A stretch of 64,000 nt of DNA, from the NCBI RefSeq assembly GCF_002014965.1, contig NZ_MUXT01000006.1, forward strand, positions 115,054-179,053, written 5' to 3'. Shown here piece after piece: positions 25,988 through 36,184 of the stretch. Under the pieces are notes generated by a model, which was given only the letters and a program-made list of their open reading frames with translations, made no database searches and had not been told where the DNA came from. Origin of the DNA: Moraxella canis (lineage in GTDB: Bacteria > Pseudomonadota > Gammaproteobacteria > Pseudomonadales > Moraxellaceae). The position numbers were made by a program, and so were the translations under genes. Each line of letters opens with the position of its first letter. Position 1 is the first letter of the stretch.

Positions 25988-26470
25988 TTAGCCACCGCGA
26001 TGATAAGGATGGTTATTAATAATACTCATCGCACGGTACAGCTGCTCCATGACGATCACGCGCACTAAAGGATGCGGCAAGGTCAGCTCAGATAGCGACC
26101 ATTTAAAATCTGCCACTTGCAATATCTCAGATGAGACGCCATCAGCACCACCAATCACCAAAGCGATATCTACGCCTTCTTGCATGGCGACATCAAGCTT
26201 ATCACTCAGGCGCTCGGTGGAGAGCATTTTGCCTTTCACCTCAAGCAGCCATAAAAGCTCTTTTGGGTGCTTGGCATTTAAAATGGTCATCGCTTCGGCA
26301 GATTTATATTTTTCAATCTCGGCAGGCGATGGATTTTTGCTGCGCTTAGCAGGTGGCAGCTCCACCATCTCAACGCTCATCATTGGCTGAATGCGCTTAA
26401 AATATTCCTCAAATCCCGTCTGTACCCACTGGGGCATCTTATGCCCAACGCTTAAAATTCGTAATTTCAT
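25988..26470 (-). CDS. rlmH: 23S rRNA (pseudouridine1915-N3)-methyltransferase RlmH
   Basis: A 160-aa SPOUT methyltransferase that modifies helix 69 of 23S rRNA. Family motifs are the N-terminal MKLRILSVGHKMPQWV, the SAM-binding knot LVIGGADGVSSEI and the C-terminal AMSIINNHPYHRGG. The start at 26470 gives the normal family N-terminus; an upstream in-frame ATG at 26524 would add 18 unlikely residues. It is convergent with pnp and divergent from the RDD gene. Confidence 0.95.
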   Translation of the reverse strand: MKLRILSVGHKMPQWVQTGFEEYFKRIQPMMSVEMVELPPAKRSKNPSPAEIEKYKSAEAMTILNAKHPKELLWLLEVKGKMLSTERLSDKLDVAMQEGVDIALVIGGADGVSSEILQVADFKWSLSELTLPHPLVRVIVMEQLYRAMSIINNHPYHRGG

Positions 26471-26609
26471 AAGAGTCTCATGCTGATTTGATGTCATTTT
26501 ACCCAAAATCTGCCAAAAATTCACCGTAAAATCACATAACTTATGGCGAAAATCTCAAAACTTTGTTATGCTAGAATTATTTTATTTAGACATACAGGCA
26601 TTTGAAACT

Positions 26610-27086
26610 ATGATGGCAAACACTCACTCTATAGCGCACGACCCACGCCATGACGACTCAGAGTTTGAGTATGCAGGATTTTGGATAAGATTTGCAGCAT
26701 ATGTTGTCGATAGCCTTATTTGTATGGTGGTACTGGCGCCTTATTGGTTTTACACCTATGGGCAAATGATGGATATGCCCGTTGATCAGATACAGCCTTA
26801 TACCGCTTGGGATCTGATCGTGTCATTGATGATGCTTGCAATCTTTATTTGGTTTTGGGTCAAAAAAGGCGCAACGCCAGGCAAAATGCTTTTTGGGCTG
26901 CAGATTCGTGATGCCAAAACAGGACAATTCATCAGCGTGCCAAAAGCGCTACTGCGTTATTTGATTGGTTATACCATTTCAGGGCTTGTTTTTGCTTTGG
27001 GATTTATTTGGATTGCTTTTGATAAAAATAAGCAAGGTTGGCATGATAAAATCGCCAGCACTGTTGTGGTCAAGCGCATCCGCTGA
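26610..27086 (+). CDS. RDD family membrane protein
   Basis: A 158-aa inner-membrane protein with three hydrophobic helices (about 28-50, 66-86 and 118-140). The RDD pattern is visible: GFWIRFAAYVVDSLI supplies R and D, and KKGATPGKMLFGLQIRDAKTG the second D. Function in the family is unclear, perhaps transport. A start at 26568 is possible but overlaps a -10-like TAGAAT, so 26610 (ATGATG) is preferred. TGATG couples it to the next gene. Confidence 0.8.
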   Translation: MMANTHSIAHDPRHDDSEFEYAGFWIRFAAYVVDSLICMVVLAPYWFYTYGQMMDMPVDQIQPYTAWDLIVSLMMLAIFIWFWVKKGATPGKMLFGLQIRDAKTGQFISVPKALLRYLIGYTISGLVFALGFIWIAFDKNKQGWHDKIASTVVVKRIR

Positions 27087-27505
27087 TGGATAAGGCGCTG
27101 TCCAAAACTGCCAAGCGTAGGCAAGGCGATGCCTTTGAAAAATTGGCTGCAGCACTCATTTCAAAAGCAGGATTAAAAATCGTTCAGACGAATTTTAATG
27201 TCCCTGGTATTGGTGAGATTGATATCATTGCTAGGGCGACTCTACAATCGAATGTGTCGCATTCCAGAGGTACTACGCCAAAATTTTGTACGGTGTTTGT
27301 TGAGGTGCGTAGCCGAACAAGTTCTGTGTATGGCACAGCGCTTGAGAGTATCACTCCAAAAAAGCAGGCAAAACTCTACCGAACCGCTGAGCAGTTTTTG
27401 AGGGATCATCCTGAGTATGCCGATGATGAATATCGTTTTGATGTGATTGTGTTTGATTTGATGGATGGTTTGGTTTGTCATGAATGGCTAACCGATGCCT
27501 TTTGA
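27086..27505 (+). CDS. YraN family (UPF0102) endonuclease-like protein
   Basis: A 139-aa protein with the endonuclease-like core of the family: GDAFEKLAAALISKAG, NVPGIGEIDIIAR and FVEVRSRTSSVYGTALESI, giving the E...D...E-x-R arrangement. It is about 20 residues longer than E. coli YraN because of an insert (LQSNVSHSRGTTPKF) between strands. The start overlaps the RDD stop. The dolP-like gene follows, as near yraN-dolP in E. coli. The biochemical role is not established. Confidence 0.88.
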   Translation: MDKALSKTAKRRQGDAFEKLAAALISKAGLKIVQTNFNVPGIGEIDIIARATLQSNVSHSRGTTPKFCTVFVEVRSRTSSVYGTALESITPKKQAKLYRTAEQFLRDHPEYADDEYRFDVIVFDLMDGLVCHEWLTDAF

Positions 27506-27572
27506 TGAACCATAAAATTCAAGAAAAGTTGATTGACTGCGGGATAAATCCGCAGCGATAGGAAAGGATGTT

Positions 27573-28325
27573 ATGAAAAAATTACTGATCGTTTTGATGG
27601 CTACGGCAGCGCTTGGCTTGACAGCGTGCACCACTCACAGTACCCAAAGTGTCGGCGCTGATGCGATGGGTCGCACCATTCCTGAGCGTATCAGTGACAG
27701 CAGTATCGAGCTTACCGCACGCCGCAATCTTGCTACCATCCCAGGGGTTAGCCCAAATGCAGTGCGCATTGATATTGCCAGTTTTCGCCGAGAAGTTTTA
27801 TTGACTGGTGAAGTGCCAAGCGAGCAAATCAAGATTGAAGTTGGGCGCACGATTGACTCAATGAGAGACGTGGAAAAAGTCTTTAATTATTTGACTGTCG
27901 TTGAGACCCCAAAAAGTCAAAGCCATACCCTGCAAGAAAATTACTTGCGCTCGAAAATCAATGCTCGACTTTTGACCAATCGAGACATTAAGTCTTCACA
28001 ATACAGAGTCATCGTACGCGATCGCACCGCCTATGTCATGGGCTATTTGACCCCTGATCAGCAAGGCTACATTTTAGAAGCCATCCAAGCGACACCTGGC
28101 ATGGAAGCTGCAGTGACCTTGACGACTTTGGTCAGTGCTCAGGAGCTTGAAAATTATGCCAATGAGGTCGCCGCAGAGGCATATGTCAGCGATGATGGTT
28201 ATGGTGGCGTGGTGACCGAGCCTGATGTGGTGGAGGGTGGTTACACCTTGCAAGAAATTTATACACCCAACGCCAGTAATGCAGCGCCTGTCAATACAGC
28301 GCCTGTATTTGAAATTCCCCAATAG
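27573..28325 (+). CDS. BON-domain outer-membrane lipoprotein, DolP-like
   Basis: A 250-aa lipoprotein: signal peptide with lipobox LTAC (C19) and two BON domains (about 45-110 and 122-190). E. coli DolP (YraP, about 190 aa) supports outer-membrane integrity and the BAM complex. Here an extra acidic, Asn/Pro-rich C-terminal tail of about 55 residues is present. AAAGGA precedes the ATG. yraN lies upstream, as in E. coli. Confidence 0.85.
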   Translation: MKKLLIVLMATAALGLTACTTHSTQSVGADAMGRTIPERISDSSIELTARRNLATIPGVSPNAVRIDIASFRREVLLTGEVPSEQIKIEVGRTIDSMRDVEKVFNYLTVVETPKSQSHTLQENYLRSKINARLLTNRDIKSSQYRVIVRDRTAYVMGYLTPDQQGYILEAIQATPGMEAAVTLTTLVSAQELENYANEVAAEAYVSDDGYGGVVTEPDVVEGGYTLQEIYTPNASNAAPVNTAPVFEIPQ

Positions 28326-28460
28326 TTTTTGTATCACATCCATGTAGTGGTCATTTGGCGACATATTTGGCAGCGTGTGATGATAAATTTTGCCAGACTT
28401 TGATATAATAACAGCAATTATTTAGGCGGCATTGACCGCCCTTTGACAACGAGAAAATCT

Positions 28461-28703
28461 ATGAATGCACAAGCTTTAATTGAGCTACTTCGCCCACATT
28501 TTACCGATGCCCACATTGATGCGGTGAATGAAGGTAATAAATTTGAATTACTGATCGTTGATGAGGCTTTTGAAGGTAAGCGTTTGGTGGCGCGTCAGCA
28601 GATGATTTATGCACTTGTTAATGAACATATCCAAAGTGGCGCTATGCACGCTTTGACGATTTATGCGCTTACGCCTGCAGAATACGCCGCCAAAAAAGCT
28701 TAA
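28461..28703 (+). CDS. ibaG: BolA family protein, IbaG-like
   Basis: An 80-aa protein with the BolA fold: FELLIVDEAFEGKRLVARQQMIYALVNEHI and the terminal MHALTIYALTP. Such proteins work with monothiol glutaredoxins in iron-sulfur handling. It is placed 15 nt before murA, the E. coli ibaG-murA order, which separates it from the second BolA gene at 42340. The start at 28461 follows GAGAAA; an in-frame ATG at 28443 is less likely. Confidence 0.88.
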   Translation: MNAQALIELLRPHFTDAHIDAVNEGNKFELLIVDEAFEGKRLVARQQMIYALVNEHIQSGAMHALTIYALTPAEYAAKKA

Positions 28704-28718
28704 GCTAAGGGATCAGTT

Positions 28719-29981
28719 ATGGATAAATTTAAAATCACAGGTGCAAGCCGTATCGCTGGCGAGGTGACCATTTCAGGTTCAAAAAATGCCGCGCTGCCAC
28801 TGCTGGCAGCAATGCTACTGCCTAATGGTGAGACGGTGCTTCATAATGTGCCAACACTCAAAGATACAGCCACTTTGATTGAGCTGATCGCAGGCACTGG
28901 CGTCAAAATTCGCAAAGAAGGCAGCACGGTCACAGCAGATGCCAGTGTCGTGACAGATTATTACGCGCCCTATGAGCTGGTGCGTACGATGCGCGCATCG
29001 ATTTTGGTCTTAGGTCCGCTGCTTGCGCGCTTTGGTGAGGCAGAAGTCAGCCTACCAGGTGGCTGCTCGATCGGCTCAAGACCTGTGGATCAGCATCTCA
29101 AGGCGCTAGAAGCTTTGGGTGCGACCATCGAAGTTGAAAATGGCTATGTCAAAGCCAAAGCACCCGCAGGTGGTCGGTTGATCGGCTGTGATTTTAGCTT
29201 TGATATGGTGACGGTTGGCGGCACCGAAAACATCATCATGGCAGCAGCGCTCGCTCGTGGTACCACGCGCTTAGAAAATTGTGCCACCGAGCCTGAAGTG
29301 GTAGATTTGGCTAATATGTTGGTTGCCATGGGCGCTAAAATCAGTGGTATCGGCACAACGACGATGATCATTGAGGGGGTTGAGAGCTTGTATGGGTGTG
29401 AGTACAGCGTGATCGCAGATCGTATCGAGACAGGCTCTTATTTGGCAGGTGCGCTCATGAGCCGCGGCGATGTGTTGGCGCTCAATACATCGGCAGAGTT
29501 TTTACATCCTGTGCTCAAAAAATTTGAAGCCATGGGAGCGACCATCACCACAGGAGATGACTGGATTCGTGCAGTGATGACCACGCGTCCAAAAGCGGTT
29601 GACATCCGCACCCAAGTACATCCAGGATTTCCAACCGATATGCAAGCACAGCTGATGGCGGTGTGCTGCTTGGCAGAAGGCACAAGCACGATTATTGAAA
29701 ACATCTTTGAAAATCGCTTCATGCACGTGCCAGAGCTTCAGCGCATGGGGGCAAATATTCGCATCGATGGTCATACTGCCATCGTTGAAGGTGTCGAAAA
29801 GTTCATGCCAGCCCCTGTGATGGCGACCGATTTACGAGCATCTATGTCGCTTGTGATGGCGGCAGCGTGTGCTGAAGGTGAGAGTATCATTGACCGCATT
29901 TATCATATCGATCGTGGTTATGATGATGTGGAAAATAAACTGCGTGGGTTGGGCGTGAATATTGAGCGTATCAAAGTCTAA
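28719..29981 (+). CDS. murA: UDP-N-acetylglucosamine 1-carboxyvinyltransferase MurA
   Basis: A 420-aa cytosolic enzyme for the first committed step of peptidoglycan synthesis, joining phosphoenolpyruvate to UDP-GlcNAc. The catalytic Cys is C116 in [11 protein letters not shown], the residue targeted by fosfomycin, and K22 lies in SGSKNAALP. Both inside-out alpha/beta domains are complete. AAGGGA precedes the start. It follows ibaG closely and is likely co-transcribed with it. Confidence 0.97.
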   Translation: MDKFKITGASRIAGEVTISGSKNAALPLLAAMLLPNGETVLHNVPTLKDTATLIELIAGTGVKIRKEGSTVTADASVVTDYYAPYELVRTMRASILVLGPLLARFGEAEVSLPGGCSIGSRPVDQHLKALEALGATIEVENGYVKAKAPAGGRLIGCDFSFDMVTVGGTENIIMAAALARGTTRLENCATEPEVVDLANMLVAMGAKISGIGTTTMIIEGVESLYGCEYSVIADRIETGSYLAGALMSRGDVLALNTSAEFLHPVLKKFEAMGATITTGDDWIRAVMTTRPKAVDIRTQVHPGFPTDMQAQLMAVCCLAEGTSTIIENIFENRFMHVPELQRMGANIRIDGHTAIVEGVEKFMPAPVMATDLRASMSLVMAAACAEGESIIDRIYHIDRGYDDVENKLRGLGVNIERIKV

Positions 29982-30058
29982 AGTTATAAAGACTTTGACG
30001 CCATTTTCACCAAATCACACCCAATCTTTTACTATTTAAACGGTGGCACCGGCAATTG

Positions 30059-30715
30059 ATGACAACCATGACAGAAAATTTTTCAGGCTTAACCATTGCC
30101 CTGTCAAAAGGGCGAATTTTGGATGAAACTTTGCCTTTATTTGCTAAGGCAGGCATTGTACCGCTCGAAGACATTAATAAGTCTCGAAAGCTTATTTTTC
30201 CTACCACGCATCCTAATGTTCGTTTACTGATTTTGCGAGCTTCTGATGTGCCAACCTATGTAGAGCATGGTGCGGCGGACATCGGCGTCGCGGGCAAAGA
30301 TGTCTTGATGGAATACGATGCGCAGATTTATGAGCTGCTTGACTTAGACATCGCCAAATGCCGTCTAATGACCGCAGGTGTCAAAGGCGCGGTGCTACCC
30401 AATCGCCGCTTGCGTATCGCCACCAAATATGCCAATGTAGCCCGCAGCTATTTTGCGTCTCGTGGTGAGCAGGTGGACATCATCAAGCTGTACGGCTCGA
30501 TGGAGCTTGCGCCTTTGGTGGGATTGGGTGATTTGATTGTGGATGTGGTGGATACGGGTAATACCTTGCGCGCCAATGGTTTGGAGCCTTTGGAGACCAT
30601 TTGTCAAGTGTCATCGCGCTTGATTGCGAATCCTGTCAGCCATAAGCGCAAATTGGTGCAGATTGAGCCAATTTTACAGATTTTGGAAAAAGCAGTCCTG
30701 GAACAAGGCGCTTAA
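30059..30715 (+). CDS. hisG: ATP phosphoribosyltransferase HisG, short form
   Basis: A 218-aa catalytic subunit for the first step of histidine synthesis. It has [35 protein letters not shown] and [24 protein letters not shown]. The C-terminal regulatory domain of the long form is absent, so this is the short type that needs HisZ, which is not in the window. Starts at 30059 or 30068 are both possible; a TTG at 30056 is less likely. Confidence 0.93.
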   Translation: MTTMTENFSGLTIALSKGRILDETLPLFAKAGIVPLEDINKSRKLIFPTTHPNVRLLILRASDVPTYVEHGAADIGVAGKDVLMEYDAQIYELLDLDIAKCRLMTAGVKGAVLPNRRLRIATKYANVARSYFASRGEQVDIIKLYGSMELAPLVGLGDLIVDVVDTGNTLRANGLEPLETICQVSSRLIANPVSHKRKLVQIEPILQILEKAVLEQGA

Positions 30716-30720
30716 AGATC

Positions 30721-31065
30721 ATGGAGCACCTATTTGTTTATGGGACGCTCGCCCCTGGCAAATCTAATCATCACATCATGACGCCGATTTTGGGTACTTG
30801 GCAGCAGGCAGTGGTCAAGGGCGTGATGGATGAGATGGGTTTTGGTCTGACAGGCGGCTATCCTGCTTTGGTGATTGATGATACCGCTGAGTTGGTGCAA
30901 GGATGGCTATTTGGTTCTGATAGGCTTGATGTGCACTGGGATCGTCTAGATGCTTTCGAAGGTGAAGCATATCAGCGCGATCAGGTAACTGTAGTGACTC
31001 AATCGGGTCGGTCTGTCATGGCTTATGTTTATACCTTGCATGACACATTGCGTGGTGAGATTTAG
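30721..31065 (+). CDS. gamma-glutamylcyclotransferase (GGCT) family protein
   Basis: A 114-aa protein of the YtfP/GGCT fold: FVYGTLAPGKSNHH near the start binds substrate, and E80 or E82 in DAFEGEAYQRDQV would be the catalytic acid. Members cleave gamma-glutamyl amines or are uncharacterised; the exact substrate is unknown. It starts 5 nt after hisG, so it is in the same transcript. No histidine role is known for it. Confidence 0.8.
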   Translation: MEHLFVYGTLAPGKSNHHIMTPILGTWQQAVVKGVMDEMGFGLTGGYPALVIDDTAELVQGWLFGSDRLDVHWDRLDAFEGEAYQRDQVTVVTQSGRSVMAYVYTLHDTLRGEI

Positions 31066-31262
31066 CGATTTTTAGTTAGAAAATGCTAAAAATAGGTATC
31101 TAAGCTTAAGGCTTGGGTAAAATGCGTCTTTAGCAAAGCCATATGATTAGTTTATGATCTAACCTGATCTGGATTGGATCCAAGTTTTGCTTATTTCATC
31201 AATTGACCAAGCTTTGGTCGTGATAAATTTATATTGATTTTATATGTATTAAATGAGTAGCC

Positions 31263-32570
31263 ATGCCAAACATAAAAATTTTAAACAGCCAAGATGATAA
31301 CTTTGACAGCCAGTTAAAAGACTTGCTTGCTTTTGAGACGGTAACCGACAGCACACTGATTGCCACGGTCAATGACATCATCGCTAAGGTGCGAGAAAGC
31401 GGTGATGAAGCGGTGCTAAGCTATACCCAACAGTTTGATAAGCACCCCGCTGTCAGCATGGATGAGCTGTTTGTCAGCGCTGATGAACTAAAAGCGGCAT
31501 TTGATGGCTTAACCGATGATGTCAAGCACGCCTTAGAATACGCCGCCAAGCGGATTTTTGACTTTCATCAGCATCAAGTGGAGACAGGCTTTCGTTTTAC
31601 TGACCATTTGGGCAATATTTTGGGACAAAAAGTCACGCCCCTTGACCGGGTGGGCATTTATGTGCCGGGGGGATTGGCAAGCTATCCGTCCAGCGTGCTC
31701 ATGAACGCCATACCTGCCAAAGTCGCAGGTGTCAGACACATTACCATGGTTGTCCCCGCCCCAAGTGGTGAACTTAATCCCTTGGTGCTCGCGGCGGCAC
31801 ATCTGGCAGGCGTGGACAGCGTGATTACCATTGGCGGAGCTCAGGCGGTGGCAGCACTAGCTTATGGCACTGATAGCATATCTGCGGTGGATAAAATCAC
31901 AGGGCCTGGCAACAAATACGTCGCTGCCGCCAAGCGTGCGGTATTTGGGCAAGTGGGCATTGACATGATTGCAGGACCGTCAGAAGTGCTGGTCTATGCC
32001 GAGGGCGAGCCTGATGATAATGCTGAGTGGCTGGCGATGGATTTATTGTCGCAAGCTGAGCATGACACAGTGGCACAGGCGATTTTTGTGACCACGTGCC
32101 CCAAGCAGTTGCAAGCGGTCAAAGATGCCATTGATGATGCCTTGGCGGTTTTGCCAAAAGCCGATATCGCCAAACAGGCGCTTGCCAGTCGCGGGGCATT
32201 GATTTTGGTCAAAGACCGAGCCGAAGGCATTGATGTCATTAATCAAGTTGCCCCTGAGCATTTGGAGCTGTCATTGGATAACCCCGAAGAAGTAGCGCAC
32301 TATGTACGCCATGCCGGAGCGATTTTCTTAGGAAGACATACGCCAGAAGCCATTGGCGACTATTGTGCAGGCTCTAACCATGTCTTGCCGACATCAGGCA
32401 CGGCACGGTTTAGCTCGCCGCTTGGGGTGTATGATTTTACCAAAAAAACATCGCTCATCTATTGTACGCCAGATGGGGCAAGACCTTTGGCAAAAACGGC
32501 GGACATTTTGGCAGTGCAAGAAAACTTAGATGCTCACGCCCTGTCAGCGCGCTATCGCCATGATGGGTGA
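31263..32570 (+). CDS. hisD: histidinol dehydrogenase HisD
   Basis: A 435-aa NAD- and zinc-dependent enzyme that oxidises histidinol to histidine, the last steps of the pathway. Visible motifs are [31 protein letters not shown], and the catalytic pair E332-H333 in [10 protein letters not shown]. The length matches the family. The 197-nt gap before it holds a small hairpin GACCAAGCTTTGGTC (31205-31219) and no gene. hisC follows 88 nt later. Confidence 0.97.
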   Translation: MPNIKILNSQDDNFDSQLKDLLAFETVTDSTLIATVNDIIAKVRESGDEAVLSYTQQFDKHPAVSMDELFVSADELKAAFDGLTDDVKHALEYAAKRIFDFHQHQVETGFRFTDHLGNILGQKVTPLDRVGIYVPGGLASYPSSVLMNAIPAKVAGVRHITMVVPAPSGELNPLVLAAAHLAGVDSVITIGGAQAVAALAYGTDSISAVDKITGPGNKYVAAAKRAVFGQVGIDMIAGPSEVLVYAEGEPDDNAEWLAMDLLSQAEHDTVAQAIFVTTCPKQLQAVKDAIDDALAVLPKADIAKQALASRGALILVKDRAEGIDVINQVAPEHLELSLDNPEEVAHYVRHAGAIFLGRHTPEAIGDYCAGSNHVLPTSGTARFSSPLGVYDFTKKTSLIYCTPDGARPLAKTADILAVQENLDAHALSARYRHDG

Positions 32571-32658
32571 GATTTATTAATCATTGACATAATCAAAGTT
32601 TTAAAGCTGATTAAATTACATCATAACTTTTAAAATCTAAGGGAAGCTTCGGATAATC

Positions 32659-33756
32659 ATGAGTATTGACAATCGTTTGTGGAGCGCTAAGGCAAAAACT
32701 CTTAGCCCTTATGTGCCTGGCGAGCAGCCCAAGCATGATAATTTGGTCAAGCTAAATACTAACGAAAATCCCTATCCACCAAGCCCAAAGGCGGTGATGG
32801 CGATGCAGGCGGTGCTCAGTGATGAGGCGCGTATGCTTCGCTTATATCCAGAGCCTGAGTCGGATGAGCTTTGTCAGGCTTTGGCAGGGTATTATGGGCT
32901 TAAGCCAGAGGAAGTGTTTGTTGGTAATGGGTCAGATGAAGTGTTGGCGTTAGTATTTGCGTGCTTTTTTACCAAAGAGCGTCCGCTGCTCATGCCAGAC
33001 ATCAGTTATAGCTTTTATCCTGTGTATGCCGATACCTTCGGCGTGACAACCCAAAGCATCCCACTCAAGGACGACTTTAGTATTGATGTGGAAGACTATC
33101 ATAAGCCTTGTGATGGGGTGATATTGGCAAATCCAAATGCACCGACAGGGCGCCTGTTATCCATCGAAGATATCAAAAAGCTCATCGCCATGCACCCTGA
33201 TGCGGTGGTGGTGATCGATGAAGCATATATTGATTATGCCGATGATGTCAAAGAAGCCTCTGCGATACGCTTGATTCGCCAGTTTGATAATTTGGTGGTT
33301 ACCCAAACCTTCTCAAAATCTCGTGCCTTGGCTGGCTTGCGCGTGGGTATGGCATTTGCTAATCCAAATTTGATCGCGGCTTTGACGGCGATGAAAAATA
33401 GCTTTAATTCTTATCCGCTTGACCGCATCGCCCAAGCAGGCGCCAAAGCCAGCGTCGAAGATGTGGACTATTTTGAAGATCAGCGCACCAAGGTGATCAA
33501 GCTTCGTCAGGCGCTCACCCAAGACTTGCAGGCGCTTGGCTTTACAGTACTGCCTTCAGCGGCGAATTTTGTCTTTGCCACCTTAGCTGCTCATGACGCA
33601 GCAGACATCAGCGATCGTCTGCGTCAAGAAGGCGTGATTGTGCGTCATTTTAAGCAGCCGCGCATCAAAGACTATCTGCGCATCAGTGTGGGCACACAAG
33701 CTCAAAACGAGCGACTGATCGAAGTACTGACTCAGATTTTGTCAGTTGATAATTAA
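32659..33756 (+). CDS. hisC: histidinol-phosphate aminotransferase HisC
   Basis: A 365-aa PLP enzyme converting imidazole-acetol phosphate to histidinol phosphate. Visible are LNTNENPYPPSPKA, FVGNGSDEVLAL, LANPNAPTGRLL and the PLP lysine K220 in TFSKSRALAGLRVG. It lies in the same direction after hisD. Other his genes are not in the window, so the pathway is scattered in this genome. Confidence 0.95.
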   Translation: MSIDNRLWSAKAKTLSPYVPGEQPKHDNLVKLNTNENPYPPSPKAVMAMQAVLSDEARMLRLYPEPESDELCQALAGYYGLKPEEVFVGNGSDEVLALVFACFFTKERPLLMPDISYSFYPVYADTFGVTTQSIPLKDDFSIDVEDYHKPCDGVILANPNAPTGRLLSIEDIKKLIAMHPDAVVVIDEAYIDYADDVKEASAIRLIRQFDNLVVTQTFSKSRALAGLRVGMAFANPNLIAALTAMKNSFNSYPLDRIAQAGAKASVEDVDYFEDQRTKVIKLRQALTQDLQALGFTVLPSAANFVFATLAAHDAADISDRLRQEGVIVRHFKQPRIKDYLRISVGTQAQNERLIEVLTQILSVDN

Positions 33757-33888
33757 TTACTGACCTGCTTGATCGGCTTGCCCATAAAGGCTTGCCAAGA
33801 TTTTAAAATTTTAAAGTAGCTTAAGATTACTTAAGCAAATATTAGCCGTTTGCGTGCTTAGCACCAAATTAGCCAAAAGGAAGTCACC

Positions 33889-35415
33889 ATGACCGTCATT
33901 AAGCAAGATGATTTTATTCAAAGTATTGCCGATGCTTTTCAGTACATCAGCTACTACCATCCTACAGATTATATCGAGGCGTTGGTTGAGGCCTTGGAGC
34001 GTGAAGAAAACCCCGCTGCCAAGGATGCCATGACCCAAATTTTGGTCAATAGTCGTATGTGTGCCGAAGGGCATCGTCCGATTTGTCAGGATACAGGCAT
34101 CGCGACGGTATTTTTGAAAGTTGGCATGAATGTGACTTGGGATGCCACCATGAGCGTCGCCGATATGGTTAATGAAGGCGTGCGCCGTGCTTATAATCAT
34201 GCGGATAACACGCTACGCGCTTCGGTGCTGGCAGACCCAGCAGGCAAGCGCCAAAACACCAAAGACAATACGCCAGCGGTCATCCATATGGAGATTGTGG
34301 CGGGTGATAAAGTGGAAGTGACTTGTGCTGCCAAAGGTGGCGGCTCTGAAAACAAATCAAAGCTTGCCATGCTAAACCCATCGGACAGCATCGTGGATTG
34401 GGTGCTTAAAACCATCCCGACCATGGGCGCAGGCTGGTGCCCGCCTGGGATTTTGGGTATTGGTATTGGTGGCACGCCAGAAAAAGCAGCGCTGCTTGCC
34501 AAAGAGTCTTTGATGAGTCACATCGACATTCACGAGCTCAAACAAAAAGCCGACTCTGGTGCTGAGCTGTCAACCACCGAAGCATTGCGCTTGGAGCTTT
34601 ATGAAAAAGTCAATGCTTTGGGCATCGGCGCACAAGGTTTGGGTGGATTGACAACGGTGCTGGATGTTAAGATTCTTGATTACCCAACACATGCCGCCTC
34701 AAAACCTGTGGCAATGATTCCAAACTGCGCCGCCACACGCCATGTAGAATTTGAGCTTGATGGCTCAGGTCCAGTTGAGCTGGTGCCGCCAAGTTTGGAT
34801 GTGTATCCAGATGTGACTTACAATCCTGAAAATGGCAAGCGAATCAATGTCGATACATTGACCAAAGAAGAGGTGGCAACTTGGCAAACAGGCGATGTTC
34901 TGCTTCTGAGTGGCAAAATCTACACAGGTCGCGACGCTGCGCATAAGCGCATGACTGATATGCTTAATAATGGTGAAACGCTGCCAGTCGATTTCACCAA
35001 TAAGATCATTTACTATGTTGGTCCGGTCGATCCTGTGGGTGATGAGGTGGTGGGTCCGGCAGGTCCTACGACAGCGACACGCATGGATAAATTTACCCGT
35101 CAAATGCTAGAGCAAACTGGGCTACTTGGCATGATTGGTAAATCAGAGCGTGGCGAGGCGGCTTGTCAGGCAATTGCTGATAATAATGCAGTTTATCTGA
35201 TGGCAGTGGGCGGCTCGGCATATTTGGTTTCAAAAGCCATCAAAAATGCAAAAGTGGTGGCATTCCCTGAGCTTGGCATGGAAGCGATCTATGAGTTTGA
35301 GGTCAAAGACATGCCAGTGACAGTCGCTGTAGATAGCAGCGGCAGCTCAGTGCACGCTACTGCGCCTAAGATTTGGCAAGCCAAAATCGGCAAGATTCCT
35401 GTGGTGGAAGCTTAA
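33889..35415 (+). CDS. class I (Fe-S) fumarate hydratase
   Basis: A 508-aa citric acid cycle enzyme that interconverts fumarate and malate using a 4Fe-4S cluster. Candidate cluster cysteines are in SRMCAEGHRPICQDTG and IPNCAATRHVEFELDG. The N-terminal alpha domain and C-terminal beta domain are fused, as in E. coli FumA/FumB. AAAGGA precedes the ATG. The 132-nt gap from hisC has hairpins (GCTTAA/TTAAGC) but no clear terminator. Confidence 0.93.
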   Translation: MTVIKQDDFIQSIADAFQYISYYHPTDYIEALVEALEREENPAAKDAMTQILVNSRMCAEGHRPICQDTGIATVFLKVGMNVTWDATMSVADMVNEGVRRAYNHADNTLRASVLADPAGKRQNTKDNTPAVIHMEIVAGDKVEVTCAAKGGGSENKSKLAMLNPSDSIVDWVLKTIPTMGAGWCPPGILGIGIGGTPEKAALLAKESLMSHIDIHELKQKADSGAELSTTEALRLELYEKVNALGIGAQGLGGLTTVLDVKILDYPTHAASKPVAMIPNCAATRHVEFELDGSGPVELVPPSLDVYPDVTYNPENGKRINVDTLTKEEVATWQTGDVLLLSGKIYTGRDAAHKRMTDMLNNGETLPVDFTNKIIYYVGPVDPVGDEVVGPAGPTTATRMDKFTRQMLEQTGLLGMIGKSERGEAACQAIADNNAVYLMAVGGSAYLVSKAIKNAKVVAFPELGMEAIYEFEVKDMPVTVAVDSSGSSVHATAPKIWQAKIGKIPVVEA

Positions 35416-35437
35416 TTTCTTAAGCTGATTTTACTGT

Positions 35438-35469
35438 ATTGCCCTAGGTGTCTCCTGGGGCAATTTTTT
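35438..35469 (+). terminator. intrinsic terminator after the fumarase gene
   Basis: TTGCCCTAGG (35439-35448) and CCTGGGGCAA (35454-35463) with one G-T pair, then T6. Confidence 0.8.
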
Positions 35470-35497
35470 ATAGCTAAAATTACGCATAAGCCAAAGA

Positions 35498-35532
35498 TAA
35501 AACCGCTCAAATCAAGCGACTGATTTGAGCGG
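35498..35532 (-). terminator. intrinsic terminator of ohr
   Basis: CCGCTCAAATCA (35503-35514) and its perfect 12-bp complement (35521-35532), followed on the minus strand by TTTT. Confidence 0.75.
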
Positions 35533-35560
35533 CATACCAAAGTCAAATTATTTAACCAAA

Positions 35561-35974
35561 TTATTCCACCGAAGCACTGAGCTTCATGTCGATATTACCT
35601 TCAACCGCTTTGGAATAAGGGCAGACGGTATGAGTTTTTTCAACCAGTGATAATAGCTCATCTTCGGTAATGTCACCACTAGTTGCGACCACATGGATGG
35701 CGCCGGTTAAAAAGAAGTTGGAATCGCCTTCTTTATTTAGCTCAATGGTGACTTGAGTTTTACTGTCAAATGTTTTACCGGCAGATTTTTTGACCAAGCC
35801 CAGTGCGCCATCAAAACAGGCGGCATAGCCCATGGCAAAAAACTGCTCAGGGTTGTTACCGTCTTTATTGCTACCCGGTTGAACCATATTATAGCTGTTA
35901 TCGTCGTCTGATAAAGTCGCTGTACCTGTTCTAGCGCCGACAACACTTGCCGTAGTTTCATAAATTTTGCTCAT
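35561..35974 (-). CDS. organic hydroperoxide resistance protein, Ohr/OsmC family
   Basis: A 137-aa thiol peroxidase that reduces organic peroxides. The two reactive cysteines are C53 (YAACFDGAL) and C118 (HTVCPYSKA), and R15 and E43 complete the usual site. Motif and length favour Ohr over OsmC. No OhrR-type regulator lies next to it. About 95 nt upstream a 10-bp AT-rich inverted repeat (AAGTAAAAAA, 36067-36092) might be regulatory. Confidence 0.9.
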   Translation of the reverse strand: MSKIYETTASVVGARTGTATLSDDDNSYNMVQPGSNKDGNNPEQFFAMGYAACFDGALGLVKKSAGKTFDSKTQVTIELNKEGDSNFFLTGAIHVVATSGDITEDELLSLVEKTHTVCPYSKAVEGNIDMKLSASVE

Positions 35975-36110
35975 TTGGCTCTCCTAACTCATTGTCCTTG
36001 GGTAAATTGGCATGACTCAAAAATCATGCTTTGTGTTTTGATTGTAGCAAAATTCCCTGCCAAGCCAAGTAAAAAAATGTACTTTTTTACTTACTGTTTT
36101 ATGTTGAGCC

Positions 36111-36140
36111 AAAAAAAGAGAACTCCGTAGAGTTCTCTTT
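36111..36140 (-). terminator. intrinsic terminator of the Ala-rich lipoprotein gene
   Basis: AGAGAACTC and GAGTTCTCT flank a 4-nt loop, with a seven-base T run on the minus strand. Confidence 0.8.
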
Positions 36141-36184
36141 CATCTGAAATCAGATAATTTGCTTCAGCTATCAGCTGTATCAAA